NCBI GenBank assembly: GCA_028821605.1
Contig: JAPPFM010000046.1
Span: 97,124-139,104, forward strand
Reading direction: 5' to 3'
Source: Candidatus Poribacteria bacterium
Lineage (GTDB): Bacteria; Poribacteria; WGA-4E; WGA-3G
Length of the DNA: 41,981 bases
Numbering within the stretch: position 1 is the stretch's first letter; each line of letters begins with the position of its first letter. Of this stretch, positions 9,044-17,500 are shown piece by piece. Position numbers and translations under genes: made by a program. The notes beneath the pieces are model-generated. The model was not told the origin of the DNA. It saw only the letters and a program-made list of their open reading frames with translations, and searched no databases.

Positions 9044-11455
9044 ATGCACAGAAAACCTACGATACATAAGGCATTTTCATATTGGCTGTGGTTCATCGTG
9101 TTCGGTGTGTTGGCACTGGTACTTGCCAACGTTCCCTTGTTTAACATTCTTGCTTTTGAGTTTTGCGCGGTGATGGCACTCGGTATCTCTTTCGCTGGCG
9201 CACACGTAACACTGACGGTGGTGCAGCAGATGAGACGGCAACCCGATGCGCTTGCTGGTTCACCGGGACAAATTGTCGTCCGGTGTTTTTGGGAAGCACT
9301 GACATTCAACTTGGGTTTGTTCGTATTGCCGCTCGGTATCATTTTGTTGAACGCGTTTCGCGTTGAAAACTGTAACTTTAGTGAAGGGTTCCTCTTTTTT
9401 GTTATCTTGTCCGTAATTAGTTGTGCGTACGCAACGGCGGCAGGCGTGTTTTTCGGGTTCTGGATAAAAAGACGGTGGTTGGCATATCTTGCCTATCTCG
9501 GCTACCTGTTGATTTCTTGTGTTCCAGTGGTTATCAATCTAATATTTCATCCACCGGTGTTTGCGTATCATGCGACCTTCGGGTATTTCCCTGGACCGAT
9601 CTACGATTTTGTTATCCCGATAACAGACACGTTGCTAATTGCACGCGCAGAAACTTTGTTGTGGGCGTTGCTGTTTTTGGGGCTTACTGTCGGTATTTGT
9701 GAGGTAAGTAGAGATACCGGATTGATGCCACAACTGAGATGGCGTAAACTTTTCAGTCCGCTCACAAAACGTGTATGGTTATATCTGTTGATTGTCTGCT
9801 TATTCGGTTTTCAGTTCTATGCTGGAGCATTGGGAATTCGTCCAACTCGCAACGATATTGCACAAAGACTTGGGGGTTTCCGTGAAACAGAACATTTTGA
9901 AATTTTCTATGCCAGCGAACTTGAAGCGGAAATTGAACGGATCGTTGAGGATTGCGAATTCCAGTACGCGCAATTGTCCGCCTATCTCATGCCTGAAGGA
10001 GACGAACTATATCAGAAGGTCCGCGCGTATATTTATGCCTCTCCTCAGCAGAAAAAGCGGTTAATTGGCGCGCGCGAGACATCTGTCGAAGACCCGTTTG
10101 GACACGGATTTCATATCCATGCACACGGCTTTCCACATCCTGTCCTGAAACATGAACTGGCGCATGTTTTCACTGTCCCTTGGTCGCCATTGAAGGTAAG
10201 TCTGAAGGTAGGACTTCACGAAGGGATTGCTGTTGCGGCGGATTGGAGTGAAGACAGACTTATAGGGCATCAGTGGGCAAAAGCGATGCATCAGATGGAA
10301 ATTGCACCACCCCTATCAAGTGTTATGGGGTTTGGGTTCTGGGGACATGCTGGCTCGCAGAGTTATTTGTTAGCCGGCTCCTTCGTCCGGTTTCTTGTTG
10401 ATACCTACGGCATAGAAAAATTTAAGGGCGTTTTTCCGACCGGTAATTTTGTGAAACACTACGCGAAAGACTTATCTGCATTGGAAGCAGAATGGATTGA
10501 ATTTTTGGAAACTATTCCGGTACAAGACAGTGATACGACTTACGCGACACACCGCTTAAAACGACCGAGTGTTTTTGAACAGGTCTGTGCCCATGAAATG
10601 GCAGCATTGCGAGATACCGCTTGGCAGGCATATTATCGAAGAAATTTTGCCACCGCTGCGAAAACTTTTGGAACAATGCTATCGGAAGAACCGGACAACT
10701 TGCGCACGCTGCGAGGCTTAATGTACACCGAATATCGAATGCGGAATTATGATAAAGCATTATCATTAGCGACTCGTATTGTAAGTGCGGAGGACACACG
10801 ATTCAGTCCAGAAGCGATGCTCTTGAAGGGCGACATCTATTGGCTAAAAGATGAGCATGAAGAGGCAATAAACGCGTACGCTGCCCTCACAACAGAACAC
10901 GAGACGATTGAGCATGGACGTATCAAGCGCATTGCTGCACTCGCTTATCCAGATGTAGCTCCAATCGGTTGGAATGCCCAATTGGATGAAGCGATGCGAG
11001 AGAATCGGTCCCTACGTGAGTTACTCCGTGTCGTGTTAGTTGAACGCGTAGATTCGGCTGAAAAGATGGCATATCTATCGATGTGCCTACAGGCAGAACC
11101 GGATATGTGGTTGGCGTATTTCTTAGTTGGTGAGTTGCTTCACGGCGATGAAGCATGGCAGAGTAGTAATCAGTACCTTCGCCGTGCGGTAGCACTCTTG
11201 GAGAAGACAGAGGTATCGGGTGAGATTTCTCCAGAGACTTCATTGTTGGTGCAACTAACACCACAACAGTACCAAAATCTTGTGTTATATGCCCGGAGGA
11301 CAATAGGTATCAACGCCTATCATCAAAAAGATTATGGGGCTGCACAAGATGCGTTCCAATCAATAGCAGAGGACACAGCACTTCCGTTGGGAATTATCCT
11401 TTCAGCAAAGGATTGGATACAGCGGTGCCAATGGGCACAGCGTCGCGCACTGTAA
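9044..11455 (+). CDS. Membrane-anchored gluzincin peptidase (MA-like) with TPR C-terminus
   Basis: An 803-residue protein with three parts. Residues 1-265 contain about seven hydrophobic segments (around 10-50, 82-105, 115-140, 145-165, 188-218, 245-262) and form a polytopic membrane domain. Residues 280-500 carry a zinc-protease motif: H370-E-L-A-H374 with a third ligand at E393 in GLHEGIA. This is the HExxH-x18-E spacing of gluzincins such as M1 and peptidase MA-like proteins. Residues 520-800 hold tetratricopeptide-like helices (NYDKALSLATRI, EEAINAYAAL). The topology suggests a surface or periplasmic protease with a TPR interaction arm, which is inference. Only a weak AAGAG precedes the start, but the promoter at 8983 fits this ATG. 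Substrate unknown. Confidence 0.75.
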   Translation: MHRKPTIHKAFSYWLWFIVFGVLALVLANVPLFNILAFEFCAVMALGISFAGAHVTLTVVQQMRRQPDALAGSPGQIVVRCFWEALTFNLGLFVLPLGIILLNAFRVENCNFSEGFLFFVILSVISCAYATAAGVFFGFWIKRRWLAYLAYLGYLLISCVPVVINLIFHPPVFAYHATFGYFPGPIYDFVIPITDTLLIARAETLLWALLFLGLTVGICEVSRDTGLMPQLRWRKLFSPLTKRVWLYLLIVCLFGFQFYAGALGIRPTRNDIAQRLGGFRETEHFEIFYASELEAEIERIVEDCEFQYAQLSAYLMPEGDELYQKVRAYIYASPQQKKRLIGARETSVEDPFGHGFHIHAHGFPHPVLKHELAHVFTVPWSPLKVSLKVGLHEGIAVAADWSEDRLIGHQWAKAMHQMEIAPPLSSVMGFGFWGHAGSQSYLLAGSFVRFLVDTYGIEKFKGVFPTGNFVKHYAKDLSALEAEWIEFLETIPVQDSDTTYATHRLKRPSVFEQVCAHEMAALRDTAWQAYYRRNFATAAKTFGTMLSEEPDNLRTLRGLMYTEYRMRNYDKALSLATRIVSAEDTRFSPEAMLLKGDIYWLKDEHEEAINAYAALTTEHETIEHGRIKRIAALAYPDVAPIGWNAQLDEAMRENRSLRELLRVVLVERVDSAEKMAYLSMCLQAEPDMWLAYFLVGELLHGDEAWQSSNQYLRRAVALLEKTEVSGEISPETSLLVQLTPQQYQNLVLYARRTIGINAYHQKDYGAAQDAFQSIAEDTALPLGIILSAKDWIQRCQWAQRRAL

Positions 11456-11598
11456 ATTCTATTAATGGCTGTCAGCAATCAGCAGTCAGCGGTCAATAGA
11501 GGAGATGCTTTGGAATGGAGGGGTCGGGAATTGGAGTGTTTTTGCTTGGGTTTTCTTCGGATTTCTTTGGGTTTCTTTCCTCCTACAAAAAAACTGAA

Positions 11599-11627
11599 TT
11601 GACTTACTGAAAACTCTATAATATAAT
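11599..11627 (+). promoter_or_regulatory. Promoter placing transcription start at the ATG (leaderless)
   Basis: TTGACT (11599-11604) and TATAAT (11622-11627) are spaced by 17 bases. The -10 box ends six bases before the ATG at 11634, so transcription should begin at or next to the start codon. No Shine-Dalgarno sequence is present. Confidence 0.7.
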
Positions 11628-11633
11628 ATAAGT

Positions 11634-12461
11634 ATGGCAATCGAAGTTTCCTTTAGTGATAATGCAGGTTGGGTATTGGACAAAGCAAAGGTATTTCTGC
11701 GTTCAAAGCCTGTCCATAACAATGTGATTCTTACACTTTTACACGCCCGAGTTAAGCACTTTATACCTGGTCGCTACTGGGTAGCAATGGATGGAAACGC
11801 TGTCGTCGGTGTCGCTTTTCAGTCCCCTTTGAATCTTCCCGCAATTGTCACGCCGATGGGACCTACTGTAGTTCACTCGGTGGTGGATGCAATATCGGGG
11901 GCAACGGTAAAATTGCCCGGCGTGGGTGGCGATGCCACAACAGCAGCACACTTTGCGGGGCAATGGGCAGAGCGGCAAAAGTCAGCAGTGGTTCCGTTCA
12001 TGGGACAGCGCATTTATGAAGTAGATCAAGTGGCGGAACCTACTGGGGTTAAAGGGGACTTGCGGAAAGCCGTTCCGAGTGACCGGGAACGCCTCATTGA
12101 TTGGGTTCGCCATTTTTGGGCTGATATAAATGCCGTGCAAGAGAGCAACGCCGAATCCCTTGTTGACCGGCGGATCTCTGCTGGACAAATCTGGCTATGG
12201 GACAGTGCTGGACCTGTGTCAATGGCAGGACTGACACCACCTGTGGAAGGTGTCGTTCGGGTGCAGCTCGTCTATACACCGCCGGAGAATCGAGGCAAGG
12301 GGTACGCCAGCGCATGTGTTGCCAGTCTCTCGAAACAGGTTCGTGATGAAGGACACCGTTGTATTCTCTACACCGATTTGGGTAACCCAATTTCCAACTC
12401 TATCTATCGCCGAATCGGCTACTTTGTTGTTGCCGAAGGCATCCAATATCGATTTGCGTGA
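11634..12461 (+). CDS. GNAT family N-acetyltransferase
   Basis: A 275-residue protein with a C-terminal GNAT fold (about 140-275). The acetyl-CoA pyrophosphate loop is visible as PENRGKGYASA (motif A, R/Q-x-x-G-x-G/A), preceded by VRVQLVYTPP (strand beta-4). It is followed by LYTDLGNPISNSIYRRIGY, the usual motif B with the Asn-x-x-(Ser)-x-x-x-Tyr pattern near the C-terminus. The N-terminal 130 residues look like a second, degenerate GNAT half, as in two-domain FR47-like enzymes. It would acetylate a small molecule or a protein amine; the substrate is unknown. The ATG has no ribosome-binding site but sits directly after a promoter, which suggests a leaderless mRNA. Confidence 0.82.
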   Translation: MAIEVSFSDNAGWVLDKAKVFLRSKPVHNNVILTLLHARVKHFIPGRYWVAMDGNAVVGVAFQSPLNLPAIVTPMGPTVVHSVVDAISGATVKLPGVGGDATTAAHFAGQWAERQKSAVVPFMGQRIYEVDQVAEPTGVKGDLRKAVPSDRERLIDWVRHFWADINAVQESNAESLVDRRISAGQIWLWDSAGPVSMAGLTPPVEGVVRVQLVYTPPENRGKGYASACVASLSKQVRDEGHRCILYTDLGNPISNSIYRRIGYFVVAEGIQYRFA

Positions 12462-12470
12462 GGCTGTTAA

Positions 12471-12589
12471 GCAAGTTTGGATATTAAATATGCACATTTT
12501 CTGTCAATGGCGGGCGGGGAGACCCCGCCCCTACGAGGTTCGCACGCATCAGAAATCCGAAAAACCATAATTTATTATTTAATATTGCT
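12471..12589 (+). repeat. 119-bp intergenic repeat, copy A
   Basis: This stretch aligns without gaps to 23413-23531 with ten mismatches over 119 bases, most of them in one short patch (about 12499-12510). The core GGGCGGGGAGACC..CGCCCCTAC is palindromic. The ends carry an imperfect inverted repeat around ATATTAAATA. It ends 37 bp before the kinase fusion gene and is probably a MITE-like or REP-like element. Confidence 0.8.
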
Positions 12590-12626
12590 CAATGCTATTC
12601 TATAAAACTTATAATAAGGACACACT

Positions 12627-14546
12627 ATGAAACTTTTTGTGCCGGGAAGAATTTGCCTGTTCGGGGAACACAGTGATTGGGCAGCAAGGTACCGGCAAAA
12701 TAACTCACAAATTGAAAAGGGTTATACGTTAATAACGAGCACGAACCAAGGGGTATACGCCGAGGTTAAACCGCATCCAACGCAGCTGATTTTAAATACA
12801 ACTCTCAGTGATGGTACCCGTCACGGTCCTTATAGCCTGCCCATGGAGAGGAGTGCACTTCTCGCCGAAGCTGAAAAAGGCGGATTTTTCAGTTATGCCG
12901 CCGGTGTTGCATATCAAATTTTAACCAACTATCGGGTGCAAGGGCTGGAAATTGACAATTATCTCACCGATTTGCCTGTGAAAAAAGGGTTGTCTTCAAG
13001 TGCAGCCATCAGTGTGTTGGTCGCGCGTGCCTTCAACCGTACGTATGATCTGAAGATGACAACACGCGGTGAAATGGAATATGCTTACCGCGGTGAGACG
13101 ACAACGCCTTCGCGTTGTGGACGGATGGACCAAGGGTGTGCATACCAACGACCTATCCTCATGACGTTTGATGGCGACAATGTTGATGTCCGAGAACTCA
13201 GTGTGCCGAAAGACCTATACCTTGTGATTGTTGACCTCGGTGCCGGTAAAGATACACGTCTGATATTGAACCAATTAAATCACTGTTATCCGTTCGCTGA
13301 GAGCGAATTAGAGAAAAATGTACAACACTACCTCGGTCCCATAAGCGCGCAGATTACACAAGAGGCATATCAAGCACTTCGTGACGGAGACGCAGAAACG
13401 GTAGGCAAACTGATGACGCGCGCGCAAACCGAGTTTGACAAACATCTGATTCCGGCATGTCCTTCGCAATTGACAGCACCTGTCCTCCACAAAGTCCTCA
13501 ATTATGAACCGATTCAGCCGTATATTTGGGGTGGCAAGGGGGTCGGCTCACAAGGTGACGGATCCGCTCAATTTATTGTGAAAGATGAAGAGTGTCAGGA
13601 GCGTGTCATTGAGATTATTGAACAGGATTTGGAGATGTCGTGTCTGAAGTTGGTCATCGAAGCGAGCAGCCACGTCCGAAAGGCTGTCATTCCTGCTGCT
13701 GGGTTCGGGACTCGGTTATTCCCTGCTTCAAAAGCGATGAAAAAAGAGTTGTTTCCTGTGATTGACAGTTCAGGACAGGCAAAACCGGCGATTATGGCAA
13801 TCGTTGAAGAGGCGATCAACGCTGGCATTGAGGAAGTCTGTCTCATTGTTCAGAGTGGAGATACGGAACTTTTTGAATCGTTTTTCAAAACGCCGCCACC
13901 GATTGAACATTACAATAAACTCAGCAAAGAGAATAAAACATATTGCGACTATCTGCTGGAATTAGGGAGTCGGGTGACGTTCGTCACACAGGACGTTCAA
14001 GAAGGTTTTGGGCATGCTGTTTATTGTGCCAGAGAATGGGTTGGAAACGAACCCTTTCTATTAATGCTTGGCGACCATCTCTACGGTTCAGATGAGGAAA
14101 AATGCTGCGCGCAACAGGTCGTTGAGGCTTATGAACAGGTGGGGCATAGTGTCGTTGGACTTAAAGAGACACCGATTGAGGACTTATCAAACTTCGGCTG
14201 CGTAACGGGTGTATGGAAAGAAGAGAATTCACTGCTTTCGGTGACTGAATTTTATGAAAAACCGGATCCTGAGTATGCAATGGAGCATTTGCACGTAGAT
14301 GGAATGGATATAGACCAGTTCTTGACGGTGTTCGGCATCTATGTGCTTCAACCTCAGATTTTCGAGTTTCTGGAACAGAACATCGTGCATAATTTGCGTG
14401 AGCGCGGGGAATTCCAGTTGACATCCTGTTTAGACGAGTTGCGGAAAGCGGATGGATTTTCAGGATATGTTGTCAAGGGAAGACGGTTTGACATCGGTCT
14501 CCCGGAAGAGTACCGGCAAACGGTTATTGATTTCAGGAATGCATAG
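12627..14546 (+). CDS. Fused GHMP sugar kinase / GalU-type nucleotidyltransferase
   Basis: A 639-residue protein joining two full-length enzymes. Residues 1-350 are a GHMP kinase of galactokinase type. They show the substrate signature PGRICLFGEHSDW (6-18), the ATP loop KKGLSSSAA (119-127), the catalytic Asp in RMDQ (D168) and the third motif GGKGVGSQGDGSAQF (302-316). Residues 352-639 are a UTP-sugar-1-phosphate uridylyltransferase-like domain. They show PAAGFGTRLFPASKA (356-370), K372/K373, LGDHLY (491-496, metal Asp) and DIGLPEEY (622-629). Kinase product would pass directly to the pyrophosphorylase: sugar to sugar-1-phosphate to UDP-sugar. The logic matches FKP (fucokinase/GDP-fucose pyrophosphorylase), but the domains are in the opposite order and the second is GalU-like. 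AAGGA six bases upstream supports the start. The sugar is not determined. Confidence 0.85.
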   Translation: MKLFVPGRICLFGEHSDWAARYRQNNSQIEKGYTLITSTNQGVYAEVKPHPTQLILNTTLSDGTRHGPYSLPMERSALLAEAEKGGFFSYAAGVAYQILTNYRVQGLEIDNYLTDLPVKKGLSSSAAISVLVARAFNRTYDLKMTTRGEMEYAYRGETTTPSRCGRMDQGCAYQRPILMTFDGDNVDVRELSVPKDLYLVIVDLGAGKDTRLILNQLNHCYPFAESELEKNVQHYLGPISAQITQEAYQALRDGDAETVGKLMTRAQTEFDKHLIPACPSQLTAPVLHKVLNYEPIQPYIWGGKGVGSQGDGSAQFIVKDEECQERVIEIIEQDLEMSCLKLVIEASSHVRKAVIPAAGFGTRLFPASKAMKKELFPVIDSSGQAKPAIMAIVEEAINAGIEEVCLIVQSGDTELFESFFKTPPPIEHYNKLSKENKTYCDYLLELGSRVTFVTQDVQEGFGHAVYCAREWVGNEPFLLMLGDHLYGSDEEKCCAQQVVEAYEQVGHSVVGLKETPIEDLSNFGCVTGVWKEENSLLSVTEFYEKPDPEYAMEHLHVDGMDIDQFLTVFGIYVLQPQIFEFLEQNIVHNLRERGEFQLTSCLDELRKADGFSGYVVKGRRFDIGLPEEYRQTVIDFRNA

Positions 14547-14587
14547 ATGATTGCAGCGGGCGAAAAGTTCTATTTGACACTCGTGGA

Positions 14588-17500
14588 TTAAGGAACTTTG
14601 ATGACGACGATTGTCATATCATCGTATTGTTCCGCTTCACCGACGAAGCCTTGGACATCCGAAACGATGCTTTGAATTACTTCCTCTGCAGTGTAGTGAT
14701 CAGGGATTCTTGAAACTAAATCCTTTAAGCGTTCCGTCCCGTACATTTCCTCATCCGTATTGAGGGCTTCAATGAGGCCATCTGAATGGAAAATCAAGAC
14801 ATCATCCTCATTTAAATCGAAGGTGATGGATTCATACTCGACCCTTTTCATACTGCCAAGTGGGAGGTCGCTGCTGTCAATCTCAAAGACATTCGTGCCT
14901 CGCTTGAGAACGGGATAGGGTTGCCCGCCGTTGGCATAGTCAATCTGTTTTTTCTCTTCATCAAGGATTGCGAGATTGAGTGCGATGAAACTCGGTCCGT
15001 ACATACGGGGTGCTAACCCCCTATTGAGATCGGTGAGAATGATGTCTGCTTCAGATTTGAAACGCGAGACTTCATACAGCATCCCGTTTGTCAGCACTGC
15101 ATTCATTGCGCCTCGTAACCCTTTTCCTGCAGCGTCTGCCACCGCAATTGCAGTCTGCCCGTTCGCGACGGTGAGGTAGTCGTAGAAGTCGCCACCTACC
15201 TGCGTTGCGGGGACCGACATCCCTGCGACATCGAATCCCTTTGTATCCGGTGCTTCCGTAGGTAGAAGTCCCATCTGGATATTCTGTGCTTCGTTCAACT
15301 CATCACGGATACGTTGTACCTCCGCCTCTTCTCTTTCACGCATTTCGTTGCGTAGCTGTACCGTGTGTCGACGGTTGACGACCAAACGTCCAATCAAAGA
15401 GAGGACAACAGTCACAAAGATGAGTGTCGGAAGGTATCTTCGCCATCGCGTCCAGAAAGGGGCTGAGATACTAAAGTCCACTGCTGCTGCGGGTTCCGTG
15501 TAAGGCGAGCCTTTACGGAACGCCTTGACGAGGAAGCTGTAGTTACCCGCTTTAAGACCTGTATACCGAATACGCAGAATCCCATTTTGGTTTTGGAATT
15601 CCTGTGTAACGCCGCTATCCTGCAGGAGTTGTTGATCTGGCAATCCGATTGCCGAAGCGTCCGTCCACTCTTTGGATCGAACGCCAGAACCGGTTTTCAA
15701 GAGAGAGAACGCCTCTGCTGAAAGGGTGGTCCACGTTGGGATATCCAATCCGGTTAATTTGAATTCGTAGGAAAGTCCTTCTCGGAGTGGACTGATGCCT
15801 TTCACATTAAAGGTTTTTGAGCCGCGTGCTGGTAGCGTTAAACTGGCTGAGAGGTCAGTGTAGGTTGTATCCGCCTCTAAGGCGGTTAACCGACAAAATG
15901 GGAGTCCACCGATCGTCGGTGTATAGTGTGTAACACCGCCTTCGGTTGCGAACCAGAGGTCTTTGTCCGAGGACTCATGAATTTTCGAGATGTTATTATG
16001 CGCCAAACCGTTTTTGGTTGTAAGGGGATAGAAGGTCTCGCCATCATAGCGGAGGATGCCTCCGCCCCATGTTGCGAACCATATATTTCCGCGGCTATCT
16101 TCCATCACATCTCGCACGTTGTTAACAAGAAATTCATCTTCTTTTTTTGCATATTTTGTGAGTCTTTTTCCATCATATCGAACGGCTCCCTGAGATGTTG
16201 CTAACCAGAGGACTCCTTCTTGTGAAGTTAGGAAGGCTTGAACATCAGCGAGGTTAAGGTCGTCAACAGTGATGAGTGCTATGCCGTGATATGTTTTAAG
16301 AACGTCAGGAAAAAGAAAGGTTATTCGATTATTTTCTTGCTGGGGATCCTTCCATACTGCGAGTGGGGCTGAGCTGGACTCTCCGTCGAGTAAAATTGGT
16401 CCACCGAGTTCAGTATCACTCCAGATTATCAACTTTCCTGTTACCGCGTTGAAAAACCATTTGCTTCCCGATGCAGCTTTCAACAGCATTGTCGCTTTCA
16501 GAGGGAGAATTTCTGGCTTAATAGGACGGTCTGTGGGTTTTAATTGTGTAATGGTTTTCGGATAGCGCAGCACCTTTCCGTTCTCAAAATGTACCCAAAG
16601 TCTTTCGTTGGTATCCGTGTACAAGTCAGTAATGGCGGCTGCGCCGTGATCAAGCGGGTTTATTGGCTTAGGGACTGTACCCGGACCGGTTTGTTGAAAG
16701 AGAATCCTCTGGAAGCCGGTGTCCGTGAGCCGCAATAATCCTGTCCTGTCTGCTTTGAAGAGATGCCCCCCAAAAGCCAGCCATACGTCTTTCCCTTCAA
16801 TGATGTGTATATCAGTGCTGCTCCCCGACATTTCTCCGCCGGGTCCGACTTGGGTTCGGATAGGAATGGATACCTGATCAACTTTTCCGCTTGCGAACCG
16901 GAAAAACGTATATATAGGTCGCGTGGCACCAGCGCGCGCTCTCGGTTCATCAATAAACCAGACATCTCCGCCAACTTCAAATATTCTTTCAATTTCAGTT
17001 CGAGGTAACCGAGAGCGATCTATACTACTGGGGTTAGCTTGGGAGTTGGGGGACAAAATGTTTTGTGCTGAATCTACTCTGAATAAATGTGTGGTAAGTT
17101 CTGTTGTCGTCGGATTATAACGCCTAACGCCGCCAAGAATACTGAACCAGAGATAACCTCGACTATCCTCATACACCATTCGGACCCTGTTCGTGCCGAG
17201 TCCAGCATGTGTACTAATTACAGGTGTTGGGTCGAATACTGTCGTACCGTTATTGTGACCGAACCACAATTTACCGTCGACGGCTTCAACAATCGTATGG
17301 ATGCCCTCAATTCCGAGTTCACTATAGACGCTATCAGGTGCTAAATTAAGCTGACTATCGTATTGGTGTGCCCCAAGTTCATCCGTCACCCATAGATTTC
17401 CCAAAGCATCCTCAAGCTCAAGGAATCCTATCAGATTTCCGTGTAGTGAACCCTTCAACCACCTTGTGGTGCGTCCATCACTAAACCAAACTCGTCCTTG

